From positions 1-34,210 of the forward strand of contig NZ_WNJO01000018.1 of the NCBI RefSeq assembly GCF_009720675.1: 34,210 nt of DNA. The letters are read 5' to 3'. The notes beneath the pieces are model-generated. The model did no database searches and was not told where the DNA came from. It saw only the letters and a list, made by a program, of their open reading frames with translations. The stretch comes from Secundilactobacillus folii (lineage in GTDB: Bacteria; Bacillota; Bacilli; Lactobacillales; Lactobacillaceae). The translations under genes were made by a program, and so were the position numbers. Below, piece by piece: positions 1-8,772 of the stretch. How positions within the stretch are numbered: the first letter of the stretch is position 1; every line of letters begins with the position of its first letter.

Positions 1-106
1 TGCGAGTATGACTATTTTGATATCCAATTTGCTGCCTAAAATTCTGATGCATGCAAGCGCCAGATATCGTACAATGATTGAAAACGACAGAAACGAGGCA
101 GTGGGT

Positions 107-718
107 ATGACCGATTTTTACTTTATTCGTCATGGACAGACTCAGGCGAATGCGCTTGGTCTAAAACAGGGCACCATTAACTCTGAGATCACGCATTTGA
201 ATGCGAAGGGCCAACAGCAGGCACAGCACTTACACGACCAATTTAACGTGGACTTTGCCGATGAACTGCTGGTCAGTCCATTACAACGAACGCGTGATAC
301 GGCGTCGATCATTAATCAAACCGCAAAACTGCCAGAAACGGTGGACGAGCGGTTACTGGAAATTTCATACGGTCAATGGGACGGACTGAAAAATCTTGAC
401 CTTGAGCAACAGTACGGTGACGTTTTTGACCCGGTCCTTCATGACGTACTGCCCAGCTATACCAAGTATGCGACCGAGGGTGAAAGTTTTCAAAGTGTTG
501 TGGATCGCGTTGGCCGTTTTATGGCTGACTATGTTAACCGGCGACCAAACGGCAAGTTCATCGTAGTCACTCACGGCTTTACGGTTAAAGCGGCTGCTAT
601 GGCAGCTCTAAGGCCAGCTGATCCAATGACGTTACCTGAACCTGACAACACCAGTGTGACAAGAATCAGCGTGGTTAACGGCCGGTATTATCTTTGGTCT
701 TATAACCAGCGATACTGA
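107..718 (+). CDS. Histidine phosphatase family protein (phosphoglycerate mutase-like)
   Basis: A 203-residue member of the histidine phosphatase superfamily, which removes phosphate from small molecules or proteins through a phosphohistidine intermediate. The RHG signature lies at residues 8-10 with H9 as nucleophile. SPLQRTR (R61) supplies the second arginine, LLEISYG carries the probable acid E85, and THG (H156) is the second catalytic histidine. Length is normal for the bacterial cytosolic branch. The reading frame is open back to position 8, but I chose the ATG at 107 because it starts just before the RHG strand and has a GAGG ribosome site about 8 nt upstream; the upstream 33 codons have no family resemblance. 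The substrate cannot be read from the sequence. It is followed by a long palindrome and a convergent GNAT gene. Confidence 0.85.
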   Translation: MTDFYFIRHGQTQANALGLKQGTINSEITHLNAKGQQQAQHLHDQFNVDFADELLVSPLQRTRDTASIINQTAKLPETVDERLLEISYGQWDGLKNLDLEQQYGDVFDPVLHDVLPSYTKYATEGESFQSVVDRVGRFMADYVNRRPNGKFIVVTHGFTVKAAAMAALRPADPMTLPEPDNTSVTRISVVNGRYYLWSYNQRY

Positions 719-747
719 GCTTTCTCGAAAAATAACTGTTAAATGCA

Positions 748-799
748 GAATAAGTGCCAATCAATTTCAAATGCTGTTGAAATCGATTGGCACTTATTC
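748..799. terminator. Long near-perfect palindrome between convergent genes
   Basis: Two 23-nt arms (748-770 and 777-799) are complementary at all but one position around a 6-nt loop. It sits between the convergent phosphatase and GNAT genes, so a bidirectional terminator role is likely. No clear T-run follows the stem on either strand, so it is not a textbook intrinsic terminator. Confidence 0.5.
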
Positions 800-884
800 A
801 TGAGATTTTACAAAATAAAAGCCGGAGTGGCGCCCGAGCAATGCTTAACCTCTGTTGAAAAAGAAGGGGTCTCAGATTACGAGC

Positions 885-1373
885 CTATTTCAATTCTAAG
901 ACCATGTTGTACCACGTTTCGCCAGCGTGGGAGGAGGCTGAAACGCCTTCGTTGGCGTAACCGTTTTTTTCGTAGAAGGGAACGAGTGCTTTCAGGCAAG
1001 TCAACGTGATGGCCTCACGGTGCTGCTGTTTAGCAACTTTTGCCAGTTCGGAAAGCAAACGACTAGCGATACCGCGACCTTGAGCTGCCTTTTCCACAAC
1101 CAGACTTAACACGGTTTGATAACGATCCGTTGAGCGATTAGCGTCTAAATGGGTGAATAAATCATCGGCGATATAGCGGTCGTTCGAAGCTGGTCCCACA
1201 ACATAACCTAAAACGCGGTGACCTTCCGAGGCGACAATGAACGTGTCGCTAATTTTTTCAATTCGTTCAGCCATACTTGGCCGAGTAGCAGCTTCTTCAG
1301 GAGTGAAGCCCTGATTTTCAATCGCCATGATCTGGTCGAGTTCGGCAGTTTGTGCGAAATGATACGTAATCAT
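885..1373 (-). CDS. GNAT family N-acetyltransferase
   Basis: A 162-residue single-domain GNAT enzyme, expected to move an acetyl group from acetyl-CoA to an amine. The acetyl-CoA motif A is QGRGIAS at residues 98-104, preceded by the usual beta strand (LSLVVEKAAQ), and motif B contains FYEKNGY at 123-129. The N-terminal half (HRVLGYVVGP near residues 52-61) resembles the group often labelled AANAT-like. ATG at 1373 has an AAGGGGGA ribosome site 7-8 nt upstream, and a consensus -10 (TATAAT) lies at 1402-1407 on the minus strand. It is a monocistronic gene. Nothing in the neighbourhood points to its substrate. Confidence 0.85.
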   Translation of the reverse strand: MITYHFAQTAELDQIMAIENQGFTPEEAATRPSMAERIEKISDTFIVASEGHRVLGYVVGPASNDRYIADDLFTHLDANRSTDRYQTVLSLVVEKAAQGRGIASRLLSELAKVAKQQHREAITLTCLKALVPFYEKNGYANEGVSASSHAGETWYNMVLELK

Positions 1374-1458
1374 AAACGTTCCCCCTTAATGTTATGTCCC
1401 AATTATACAGGTACTTAAGGTCAAAAGAAAAGTGGCGTATCACTGCATTATCGGCCAA

Positions 1459-1512
1459 TAAAAAAGCTTTTAAGAGGTGGATTGCACAGCCAAAGTGCTG
1501 CCTCTAAAAGCC
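1459..1512 (-). terminator. Intrinsic terminator of the regulator gene
   Basis: Stem of about 12 bp (1466-1477 with 1501-1511, one bulged base) followed on the minus strand by a run of T (the A-run at 1459-1465). It ends the transcript of the 209-residue regulator, which stops at 1589. Confidence 0.7.
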
Positions 1513-1588
1513 TGTTTTAAGTGAATTGTAGTTCAGACTATTTTTAACTAAACGTCCGAAAGCCAAAATCATTTTGAATTGATTGCGT

Positions 1589-2218
1589 TTAGTGTGAATA
1601 TAACCAAACGCGTAAAGTTAATAGATAAGCTTCGATCAGCGGCATATCATGGCCGGCAGGTAAATCACCCTCAAGAACCTCAATGGTGTGCTGTGACCAG
1701 TGGTGGATCTCCTTTTCGCGGGCGATCAGTGCCAGTTGTCCAGGAGTAAAGAAGACGGCTAACGGCAGTCGCTTAACGGTACCATATCGGTAGCGCATTG
1801 CCAGTGTCCACATGTAATCATAAATTGCCTGCTGGGCTTCAAGTTCAAGTGGAATTGTTTGAACTAAGCCGTTTAAACGGTCGCTGAGTTGCGCTTCTAA
1901 CTTGGCGTTTTCAATTGGAAAACTGGTGATCAGTTTGGTCGATGATGTCATTGTTTTCAAGAGGTCTAGAGTGGCATGGAAAAAGTTATTTTCACGTCCC
2001 AGGATAGCAACCTGCTGATCAACTGACGGATCCACCACAAGGTCGTAAGGTGCTAAAAAGTCGGAGATCCAGTTCAGATCATGGCGGATAGTTTCAGTGT
2101 CGGCGCTCACGCGTTCGCCTAATTCGGTTAAGGGAACGTGCTTTGGCGCGTGTACCAATAGCCATAGTGTGAGTTGCGTCTGACGTGCTGCGGTTTGTGA
2201 GTCTTGATCTTTAATCAT
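1589..2218 (-). CDS. Putative winged-helix transcriptional regulator
   Basis: A 209-residue protein with an N-terminal helix-turn-helix (about residues 12-62). The stretch LTELGERVSADTETIRHDL has the pattern of the HTH_11/Mga/BglG-type winged helix, followed by a 'wing' segment (VDQQVAILG) also seen in those families. The C-terminal 110 residues are helical and I do not recognise them; there is no obvious PRD histidine or PTS domain. It may be a stand-alone regulator derived from a longer antiterminator or activator. ATG at 2218 has GGAGGG 8 nt upstream. It is divergent from the lipoprotein gene at 2450, with a probable CcpA site between them, so the lipoprotein is a plausible target. The DNA-binding role is fairly safe; the target is inference. 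Confidence 0.6.
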   Translation of the reverse strand: MIKDQDSQTAARQTQLTLWLLVHAPKHVPLTELGERVSADTETIRHDLNWISDFLAPYDLVVDPSVDQQVAILGRENNFFHATLDLLKTMTSSTKLITSFPIENAKLEAQLSDRLNGLVQTIPLELEAQQAIYDYMWTLAMRYRYGTVKRLPLAVFFTPGQLALIAREKEIHHWSQHTIEVLEGDLPAGHDMPLIEAYLLTLRVWLYSH

Positions 2219-2272
2219 AATTCAATCCCTCCCTGGTAGCTGCTGATTACGGTTCTGATAATCTACAAGTTA

Positions 2273-2301
2273 ATTTTCGCAGGTTGCAGACGGTGTGTCA
2301 A
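2273..2301 (-). promoter_or_regulatory. Promoter of the 209-residue regulator
   Basis: On the minus strand, TTGACA at 2301-2296, 17-nt spacer, GAAAAT at 2278-2273. The -35 is a perfect match, the -10 is 4 of 6. Confidence 0.5.
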
Positions 2302-2307
2302 TTAGAA

Positions 2308-2321
2308 AGTAAACGTTTTCA
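2308..2321. promoter_or_regulatory. Candidate CcpA binding site (cre)
   Basis: AGTAAACGTTTTCA fits the Gram-positive cre consensus TGWAANCGNTNWCA except for the first base. It lies just upstream of the -35 of the regulator and about 130 bp before the lipoprotein start, so carbon catabolite control of one or both is possible. Confidence 0.4.
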
Positions 2322-2449
2322 CAAATTCGTTAAATACAGTTTGCTTACAATTCATTGACAGTTTGGTAACGCTTTAAAAAACTGTTGCATTTGCCCATTC
2401 AAATAGTCGATAATTGTGATTAGAGAACTTTTTTGAGGGGGAAGGTACC

Positions 2450-3364
2450 TTGAAACATAGAACTGTGAAGGTGGTGACGCTGATTTGTGTTCTTGTGACT
2501 GCTCTAGCTGGTTGCGGTAAGAAAGCAGCCAAGAGCCAAGTTAAACCTGCACCAACCAGGTTTGCAGCTTTGGCCAATCAAAATCAGCGTCATATCTGGT
2601 ATGAAACGACTGGCAAAAACGTTTCAAAGGACAGTAAAATTACATATCTATTGGTGACTCAAAACGGTAAAGTGACGGTTTACACAGTTAACTCTTCTTT
2701 AGGGGGCTACAACCGTTTCACCGATAATCACGCGATTGCTGAAGCAAAGCGGGCGGATAAACAGTATTTTCAGTCAAAGCAGCAGGATGCTTATACCAAC
2801 AGCAAAGCAAAACAAGTTGAACTGACGCAAAAACTGAATAGGGGTCAGGTTAAATCCGCCAAAAAACGACAAAAGCTTCAGTTGGCAATCAAACAATTAA
2901 AGAACCGCCGCTGGAAAATTGAGACAACTCGGTATGAAGCTCCTAAACCGCAGTCTTATTCGGTTAAACTGGTGAAGAAAAATGACCGCATCAAGGGTGA
3001 AAAAATTATTTATAGGTCCCACGACTATGAAGGTTACTTAAATCAGTTTGCGGATGCGGATAGTTGGTTAAAAAACAATCAGCTGGGACCAAGAGCCAAG
3101 AAAATCAAGCCCGTATCGGCTTTCTTTAAGAAAACGGATGGTGCTAAGACGGTCTATAAACACCGCTTTCACAAGCCACAGAAAACGATTATTGATAAGT
3201 ACATTGGTTATCTGGAAGTGAAGCAGCAAAAAGGTGATAAGCTAAAAAAGATGAAGAAAAACAATTCGTTAAAAGAAGGCAACTCGTTGCTGTATCGCGC
3301 TAATAGTAGCCGAGATTCCACGGCCTTTGATAAAGCCTCGACCAAGCACGTGACTTTGAAGTAA
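2450..3364 (+). CDS. Lysine-rich lipoprotein of unknown function
   Basis: A 304-residue secreted protein. Residues 1-21 form a lipoprotein signal (positive MKHRTVK, hydrophobic VVTLICVLVTALAG) with lipobox LAGC, so C22 would be diacylated and anchored to the outer face of the membrane. The mature part is strongly basic (many KK/KQ/KR pairs), with a glutamine/lysine-rich helical stretch around residues 95-165, and contains no domain I recognise. The start is TTG at 2450, chosen because GAGGGGG lies about 10 nt upstream and the signal peptide begins there. A weak promoter candidate (TTGCAT, 18 nt, GATAAT ending near 2415) precedes it. It is divergent from the winged-helix regulator and ends before a strong bidirectional terminator. 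Localisation is well supported; function is unknown. Confidence 0.7.
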   Translation: MKHRTVKVVTLICVLVTALAGCGKKAAKSQVKPAPTRFAALANQNQRHIWYETTGKNVSKDSKITYLLVTQNGKVTVYTVNSSLGGYNRFTDNHAIAEAKRADKQYFQSKQQDAYTNSKAKQVELTQKLNRGQVKSAKKRQKLQLAIKQLKNRRWKIETTRYEAPKPQSYSVKLVKKNDRIKGEKIIYRSHDYEGYLNQFADADSWLKNNQLGPRAKKIKPVSAFFKKTDGAKTVYKHRFHKPQKTIIDKYIGYLEVKQQKGDKLKKMKKNNSLKEGNSLLYRANSSRDSTAFDKASTKHVTLK

Positions 3365-3434
3365 TGTCAAGGATCTGCCGCGGTGGAAAGCGCACCATTT
3401 AATCAAATTTGCTCTGATCGATGTGTACATCAAA

Positions 3435-3486
3435 AACCACAAAAGGGTGATTTCCCCAAGTTTGGAGGAATCACCCTTTTGTGGTT
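3435..3486. terminator. Bidirectional intrinsic terminator (lipoprotein / carB)
   Basis: An 18-bp perfect stem (3435-3452 with 3469-3486) between the convergent lipoprotein gene and carB. The stem itself carries T-runs near both ends, suiting termination from either side. Confidence 0.75.
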
Positions 3487-3501
3487 AAATCTAAAGTTAT
3501 C

Positions 3502-6500
3502 CTATCCAGCCTGCTTAGCACTTGGTACCTGTGCTAAGGCAGCGGCAGTATCGGTGGCTGTAAACAGTGTGACTTCGTGGCTTAGTGCCCTTGCAGTCAA
3601 CTGTTTAGCCACGTCAGACTCATCTTCTGTGGCCAGTACGAAAGCCAAATTATCAGGCCACTCCTGATTCATCTGGTAGACTTGATGCGGGTAACCGCTG
3701 GCGTCCAGTTTGTCCATTAATTCGGTGTTTTGCGCATCGTGTGGGCTGACCAGAATTGGACCAGTAGTATAACTGTCGAAGTGGTAGCTGTCAAAGAAGG
3801 CCTTATGCAGGGCTTCACTTAAAGTGTCACCATGTCCCAAATCTTCACCAGTTGACTTCATTTCTGGGCTCAGTGCGGTTGGTGCGCCGGGCAGCTTTGC
3901 AAATGAGAAGACCGGTGCTTTGACGTAAACGCTGTCAGGTTCTGGGAAGAGACCTGGTTGGAGGTCAATATCTGCCAGTGACTGACCAATGATCAGCTTA
4001 GTGGCAAGCTGAGCCAAGTGTTTGTGAGTAATTTTACTCATGAATGGGACGGTTCGTGAAGCCCGTGGATTAACTTCGATAACATATACTTGATCAGCAA
4101 CGATAAACTGAATGTTCATCATCCCGACACAGTGAACGGATTCGCCGATTTTGGTAGCAATCGAAACGATTTCCGCTTTGACTGCTTCACTTAAGTGCTG
4201 AGGCGGATACATCGCGATTGAATCACCAGAGTGCACGCCAGCACCTTCCAAGTGCTCCATTATTCCGGGAATAAAGACTTGCTTACCATCACTCAGGATA
4301 TCTACTTCACACTCGGTGCCCATAATGTACTTATCAATTAAAATGGGCTCCCCGTGACTGTGCTTCAAAGCCGGTACCAAGTAGTCGTCCAGTTCTTCTT
4401 GTGAGTGAACGATTGCCATTCCCTTTCCGCCCAGCACGAAACTCGGCCGTACGAGAACCGGGTAACCTAATGTATCCGCAATTTCATGGGCTTCTTCCAT
4501 GTTGGTAGCTGTGTCGCCTGCCGGATGAGCAATGCCCTTATCAATCAGCAACTCTTCAAATTCCTGCCGGTTTTCAGTTTGCTCGATACCGGCCATGTTT
4601 GTTCCCAGAATTTTAACACCGTGGTCAGTTAACTGCTGAGTGAGATTGATTGCAGTTTGACCGCCAAACTGGACAATCACGCCGAGTGGCTGCTCCAGGT
4701 TGATGATGTTCATCACTGAATCGATGGTCAAGGGTTCAAAGTACAGTTTGTCGGAGATTGAAAAGTCGGTTGAAACGGTTTCTGGGTTGTTGTTGATGAT
4801 AATGGCGTTATACCCGGCAGACTGAATTGCCTTCACTGAGTGCACGGTAGTGTAATCGAATTCGACGCCTTGGCCGATTCGAATGGGGCCAGCACCGATA
4901 ACGATGATACTGTTACCCAGTGGCTTCGACTCGTTTTCAGTGCCAATAGTACTGTAAAAGTAGGGCGTAAAGCTTTCAAATTCAGCGGCGCAGGTATCGA
5001 CCATCTTATAAACTAAGTGCTGATCAGCCATGTCGTGCAGCTGCTCCAGTTCATGGTCAGTAACGTCTGTAACCGCCTTTATCATGTCGTCATCGAAGCC
5101 TAATTTTTGCGCTTTGAGCACGAGGTCTGCAGTCAACATGCTAGTCATCAGCTGCTTTTGCATTTTCATAATGTTGATCAATTTTTCAAGGAAGAATTCA
5201 TCGATCTGAGTCGCATCGTGCAATTGTTCCAGTGTAGCGCCCTTAGCAATCGCGGCAAACAGTTCAAATAGCCGAATATCGGTATCAACTGGAATCTTTG
5301 CCAAGAGCTGTGCAAGCGTTTTGCCCGCTGCGTCCTCGGGAAGGAGGGTTTGTTGCATCTTGGTATCCAACTCCAGCGATTGAACCGCTTTTAGCAGTGA
5401 CTCTTCAATGTTACTGCCGATTGCCATCACTTCTCCGGTCGCCTTCATCTGCGTGCCGAGGGTTCGGTCAGCATTGTAAAACTTATCGAATGCAAACCGT
5501 GGAATTTTAGCCACAACGTAATCCAAGGCGGGTTCAAACATGGCGTAAGTGGTTTGGGTGATTGGATTGATAATTTCATCCAAATTCAAGCCAACCGCAA
5601 TTTTAGCGGCAATTTTAGCGATTGGATACCCGGTTGCCTTTGAGGCCAAAGCTGAGGAACGGCTGACACGGGGGTTGACTTCGATTACAAAGTAGTTTTC
5701 GCTGTTAGGATCCTGTGCCAGCTGAACGTTGCAGCCACCCTCGATTTTTAGGGCGTTGACAATGGTTAAGGACGCGTCACGCAGGCGTTGGTATTCCTTA
5801 TCATTTAACGTCTGGGTAGGAGCAAAAACAATTGAATCGCCAGTGTGCACGCCGACTGGGTCAAAGTTTTCCATTCCAGTGACGATAATGGACGAACCAT
5901 TGTGGTCCCGCATAACTTCAAATTCAATTTCTTTGTAGCCCTTGATACTCTTTTCAACTAAGCACTCAGTCTCCGGTGACATGGTTAAGCCACGGCTGAG
6001 AACCGTTTTCATTTCGGCATCGTTATTAGCAAAGCCGCCACCGGTACCACCTAATGTATAAGCTGGGCGGATGATTACGGGATAGCCGATCTCATGGGCA
6101 AAATCCAAGCCAGTCTGCAGGTCGTAAACGGTTTTCGAAGGCGGAATCGGTTGGTTCAGGTCCTTCATTAAAGCCTTAAACGCTTCCCGGTCTTCAGCCT
6201 GATTGATCGTGTGAAGATTGGTTCCAAGCAGTTCAATGCCAAGTTCATCGAGGACGCCAGACTTCGCTAGTTCAACAGCTAAGTTTAAGCCGGTCTGACC
6301 ACCCAACGTTGGTAAAATGGCATCGGGTTGTTCTTTTTTCAAAATTTCGGTGACACTTTCAATGGTTAATGGTTCAAGATAAACTTTGTCGGCAATCTCA
6401 TCATCGGTCATAATCGTTGCCGGGTTAGAATTGATCAGCACCGTTTCGTAACCTTCCTCTTTCAAACTGAGGCAGGCTTGACTACCAGCGTAGTCGAACT

Positions 6501-6573
6501 CTGCGGCTTGGCCGATGACAATTGGGCCGGAACCAATAATGACAATTTTGTTTAGATCCGTTCTTTTAGGCAT
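3502..6573 (-). CDS. carB: Carbamoyl-phosphate synthase large subunit (short, probably arginine-linked)
   Basis: A 1023-residue synthase subunit that makes carbamoyl phosphate from bicarbonate, ATP and ammonia delivered from CarA. Two homologous halves are visible, each starting with a nucleotide-binding segment ([20 protein letters not shown] at the N-terminus, [19 protein letters not shown] in the middle) and each with an ATP-grasp core ([23 protein letters not shown]) and the [18 protein letters not shown] / [17 protein letters not shown] motif. The C-terminal regulatory domain is short and degenerate compared with pyrimidine-controlled CarB proteins of about 1060 residues. Arginine-controlled CarB proteins of bacilli and lactobacilli are shorter, around 1020-1030. 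The frame is open to 6729, but ATG at 6573 fits the family N-terminus and has GGGGGAG upstream. It overlaps carA by 8 nt (ATGCCTAA), so translation is probably coupled. Confidence 0.95.
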   Translation of the reverse strand: MPKRTDLNKIVIIGSGPIVIGQAAEFDYAGSQACLSLKEEGYETVLINSNPATIMTDDEIADKVYLEPLTIESVTEILKKEQPDAILPTLGGQTGLNLAVELAKSGVLDELGIELLGTNLHTINQAEDREAFKALMKDLNQPIPPSKTVYDLQTGLDFAHEIGYPVIIRPAYTLGGTGGGFANNDAEMKTVLSRGLTMSPETECLVEKSIKGYKEIEFEVMRDHNGSSIIVTGMENFDPVGVHTGDSIVFAPTQTLNDKEYQRLRDASLTIVNALKIEGGCNVQLAQDPNSENYFVIEVNPRVSRSSALASKATGYPIAKIAAKIAVGLNLDEIINPITQTTYAMFEPALDYVVAKIPRFAFDKFYNADRTLGTQMKATGEVMAIGSNIEESLLKAVQSLELDTKMQQTLLPEDAAGKTLAQLLAKIPVDTDIRLFELFAAIAKGATLEQLHDATQIDEFFLEKLINIMKMQKQLMTSMLTADLVLKAQKLGFDDDMIKAVTDVTDHELEQLHDMADQHLVYKMVDTCAAEFESFTPYFYSTIGTENESKPLGNSIIVIGAGPIRIGQGVEFDYTTVHSVKAIQSAGYNAIIINNNPETVSTDFSISDKLYFEPLTIDSVMNIINLEQPLGVIVQFGGQTAINLTQQLTDHGVKILGTNMAGIEQTENRQEFEELLIDKGIAHPAGDTATNMEEAHEIADTLGYPVLVRPSFVLGGKGMAIVHSQEELDDYLVPALKHSHGEPILIDKYIMGTECEVDILSDGKQVFIPGIMEHLEGAGVHSGDSIAMYPPQHLSEAVKAEIVSIATKIGESVHCVGMMNIQFIVADQVYVIEVNPRASRTVPFMSKITHKHLAQLATKLIIGQSLADIDLQPGLFPEPDSVYVKAPVFSFAKLPGAPTALSPEMKSTGEDLGHGDTLSEALHKAFFDSYHFDSYTTGPILVSPHDAQNTELMDKLDASGYPHQVYQMNQEWPDNLAFVLATEDESDVAKQLTARALSHEVTLFTATDTAAALAQVPSAKQAG

Positions 6574-7636
6574 GTTGTACTCCCCCGTTCGTGTGCATGA
6601 GATCAATGAATTCGCTAAATAGTCGGGTCGCTTCGTGAGGCCCAGGAGCGGCTTCTGGATGGTATTGAACTGAAAATACCGGTCGTCCAGGATAGCGTAG
6701 ACCTTCGCAGGTCTGATCATTAATTTCAATGGCAGTAACTTCTAGTGGGGTGTCATTTACGGAATCGATGTCAACTGCATAGCCGTGATTTTGTGAAGTG
6801 ATCACAACTTCATTTGTTAGGAGATTCTTTACTGGGTGATTGATACCGCGGTGGCCAAAGACCATCTTGTAAGTCCGGGCGCCGTTTGCAAGTGCTAAAA
6901 GCTGGTGGCCTAAGCAGATTCCGAATAGCGGGTAGTGGGCTTGCAGTTCTCTAATAACGGGCAGAAAATCCGAATAGTCTTCAGGGTCGCCAGGGCCATT
7001 AGATAACAAGATGCCATCCGGATGCAGCGCAGCAATCGAATCATAGGTGGCTTCAGGGGTCACCACGGTGACGTTAGCGCCAAAATTTTCTAGCGATTCG
7101 ACAATGTGGGTCTTCACGCCGAAGTCAACGAGGACAACGTGATCGGGATCTTCATCCAGGGGATGGGAGAAAGTAGCAGATTTGACGATCATATCCACTG
7201 ACTTGGCTTTATTGAAACTGCTTTGTGCCAGCGGTTGATTCGTCAAACTTGCTTTCATGGTACCGTGTTTGCGAATAATCTTAGTCAACTGCCGAGTATC
7301 AATACCTGCTATCCCAGGCACACCGGATTTTTTAAGGAAATCATCCAGTGTCATGACGCTTTGATAATGAAAAACCGTCGTTGCAATTTCTTGCATAACA
7401 ACGGCTGATGCGGCAACCGTTGGTGATTGATTCGCATGCAGCGAAATGCCATAGTTGCCGATTAGGGGATAGGTAAAGGTAATGATCTGGTTAGTGTACG
7501 ATGGATCAGTCAGCGTTTCTTGGTAGCCAACCATGCTAGTGGTGAAAACAAGTTCACCCTTGATTTCTTTAGTTAAATCGCCAACAGCGGTACCAACAAA
7601 TTGATCACCGTTTTCAAGTGTTAAATACTTCTTCAT
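6566..7636 (-). CDS. carA: Carbamoyl-phosphate synthase small (glutaminase) subunit
   Basis: A 356-residue glutamine amidotransferase subunit that hydrolyses glutamine and passes ammonia to CarB. The N-terminal CPSase_sm_chain domain occupies about residues 1-150 ([32 protein letters not shown]). The class I amidotransferase domain follows, with nucleophile C241 in GICLGHQ and the His/Glu pair H326/E328 in [10 protein letters not shown]. Length is standard. ATG at 7636 is preferred over the upstream TTG because AGGAGG lies 8 nt before it, inside the longer frame. It is the first gene of a carA-carB operon ending at the terminator at 3435-3486. ARG-box-like repeats sit next to its promoter, and no pyrimidine (PyrR) attenuator is apparent, supporting a role in citrulline/arginine synthesis. 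Confidence 0.95.
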   Translation of the reverse strand: MKKYLTLENGDQFVGTAVGDLTKEIKGELVFTTSMVGYQETLTDPSYTNQIITFTYPLIGNYGISLHANQSPTVAASAVVMQEIATTVFHYQSVMTLDDFLKKSGVPGIAGIDTRQLTKIIRKHGTMKASLTNQPLAQSSFNKAKSVDMIVKSATFSHPLDEDPDHVVLVDFGVKTHIVESLENFGANVTVVTPEATYDSIAALHPDGILLSNGPGDPEDYSDFLPVIRELQAHYPLFGICLGHQLLALANGARTYKMVFGHRGINHPVKNLLTNEVVITSQNHGYAVDIDSVNDTPLEVTAIEINDQTCEGLRYPGRPVFSVQYHPEAAPGPHEATRLFSEFIDLMHTNGGVQHA

Positions 7637-7692
7637 ATCTGATAACCTCCTCAATGACCGCCTCGCTGGACGGTGTTAATTGCTTTTTGTAT

Positions 7693-7721
7693 AAGATAAG
7701 ATTTTAATGAGGAAAAGTCAA
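7693..7721 (-). promoter_or_regulatory. carA promoter
   Basis: On the minus strand, TTGACT at 7721-7716, 17-nt spacer, TATCTT at 7698-7693, about 55 nt before the carA start. The -35 is good, the -10 moderate. Confidence 0.5.
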
Positions 7722-7728
7722 GGAAGTT

Positions 7729-7794
7729 TATGCAATAATTATGCTATTTTCCGATTTTTATAAGTAAATCAGTTCAAATATGAATACTTATAAT
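7729..7794. promoter_or_regulatory. Two ARG-box-like operator sites
   Basis: TATGCAATAATTATGCTA (7729-7746) is an imperfect palindrome directly upstream of the carA -35. TATGAATACTTATAAT (7779-7794) is a second copy of the same TATG(A/C)AT-AT type. Both resemble ArgR/AhrC operators (TGAATAAT-ATTCA type), and their centres are about 49 bp apart. Function is inferred from position and likeness. Confidence 0.45.
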
Positions 7795-8118
7795 CTAAAA
7801 ACAATTGAAAAATACAACAATTATTAGCTTGATTGACCTTTCAGCATCAGTCTCTAAATCCCGCTACAAAAAGAGTTACAGTTGACAGTATAAAATCTAG
7901 CAAAAAATTGGCAAACCAATAATATGCAGAATCTGTATATGCAATCTTTTTTTGTGAATATTGCTAAGGCTTTGCACAATTATTTGCTAGATTTAAAATG
8001 ATTTTATACTATACTTACGAATAAATCCAGTAATTTCAGGAGATTTCATTCGTTTCTAATTAGGTAAAACGTTTAAGCTCTGCTAAAAGCGGTTTTATAA
8101 ATTGGATTTTGCTAACAA
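7795..8118. other. Gene-free stretch with an interrupted inverted repeat
   Basis: AT-rich DNA without a supported gene. An 18-nt arm at 7887-7904 is repeated in inverse orientation at 7983-8010, where 10 extra bases (7994-8003) interrupt the copy; about 80 bp separate the arms. TTGACA at 7882-7887 has no matching -10. A 25-codon frame at 7924-8001 lacks a ribosome site and is not called. Confidence 0.4.
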
Positions 8119-8121
8119 TAC

Positions 8122-8160
8122 AAAAATAAGACCCAGCAAAAATTTGCTGAGCCTTATTTT
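8122..8160 (-). terminator. Terminator of the 76-residue gene
   Basis: Stem built from 8123-8130/8153-8160 and 8134-8140/8143-8149, followed on the minus strand by a T-run. Confidence 0.7.
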
Positions 8161-8188
8161 CTGTTTCAATGTTAATTGTGTTCCAAAA

Positions 8189-8419
8189 TTACTTGGCCGC
8201 GGCGGTCTTCAAATTGTCTTCGACGTACTTACGAACATCGTCTTCAGACATCGACATGAAAGGCTTCATTTGCTCCTCAGTCTTTAAAGTGTCATGACCG
8301 TTTTGCTCCATGAGGTAATCCCAAATAGCGTCACGAACTGGTGTTTCATCGTCACTCCAGTCGAAAGCGTCATTCATGTTGTAGTCAATGAATAAAGTCT
8401 TATCTACTGATTCTGCCAT
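8189..8419 (-). CDS. Small acidic protein of unknown function
   Basis: A 76-residue cytosolic protein rich in Asp and Glu, with no signal peptide, membrane segment or motif I recognise. It is accepted as a gene because it has AAGGAGG 9 nt before the ATG, a plausible promoter and its own intrinsic terminator. The C-terminal part (residues 45-72) is probably helical and ends in a lysine/alanine tail. It is monocistronic. No function is proposed. Confidence 0.7.
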   Translation of the reverse strand: MAESVDKTLFIDYNMNDAFDWSDDETPVRDAIWDYLMEQNGHDTLKTEEQMKPFMSMSEDDVRKYVEDNLKTAAAK

Positions 8420-8443
8420 TTTTGATTCCTCCTTACACTTTCT

Positions 8444-8472
8444 ATTGTAGCCTGAATTTTTTGAGTGTTAAA
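8444..8472 (-). promoter_or_regulatory. Probable promoter of the 76-residue gene
   Basis: On the minus strand, TTTAAC at 8472-8467, 17-nt spacer, TACAAT at 8449-8444. The -10 is good, the -35 poor. Confidence 0.4.
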
Positions 8473-8709
8473 TATTTTGCTTGGGAGATTTGAAATTGAC
8501 CTTCTGGGTGGCAAACATTAAGTTTTATCGGGGTAAATGTGCAAGTTAAAAGTGGTGAATTTGAAATCACTTCTTAGATATTAGTATCGCTTTTTCAGTA
8601 GCCAGAAAGCCGATTTGAATTTCACGTCTACTTCGGCTGTCGGATAGGGTCAAACCGCATTTCTAACTCTCTAAGATAGCGTAAAGTAATTGTGGGTGGA
8701 GCCTAAAAA

Positions 8710-8772
8710 GGGCCCCGCCCCTTTTGTTAGAATAGTTTTGTCCAGAAACTACTACAAAAAGGAGCGGGACCC
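8710..8772 (+). promoter_or_regulatory. Hairpin that would mask the transposase ribosome site
   Basis: 8710-8726 can pair with 8755-8772 (15 of 17 pairs, two C-A mismatches and one bulge). The right arm contains the AAAAAGGAG ribosome site and runs up to the ATG at 8773. Transcripts entering the element from outside would fold this way and hide the start, a control known in other IS families; here it is inferred from pairing alone. Confidence 0.5.

Noticed and set aside
743-1009. 88-codon plus-strand frame
   Set aside because: It starts inside the palindrome, overlaps the GNAT gene on the other strand, and has arginine-rich content typical of an antisense shadow.
3383-3667. 94-codon plus-strand frame
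   Set aside because: It runs through the bidirectional terminator and then antisense to carB; no ribosome site.
7924-8001. 25-codon frame between carA and the small acidic gene
   Set aside because: No ribosome binding site and no coding signal in AT-rich DNA.
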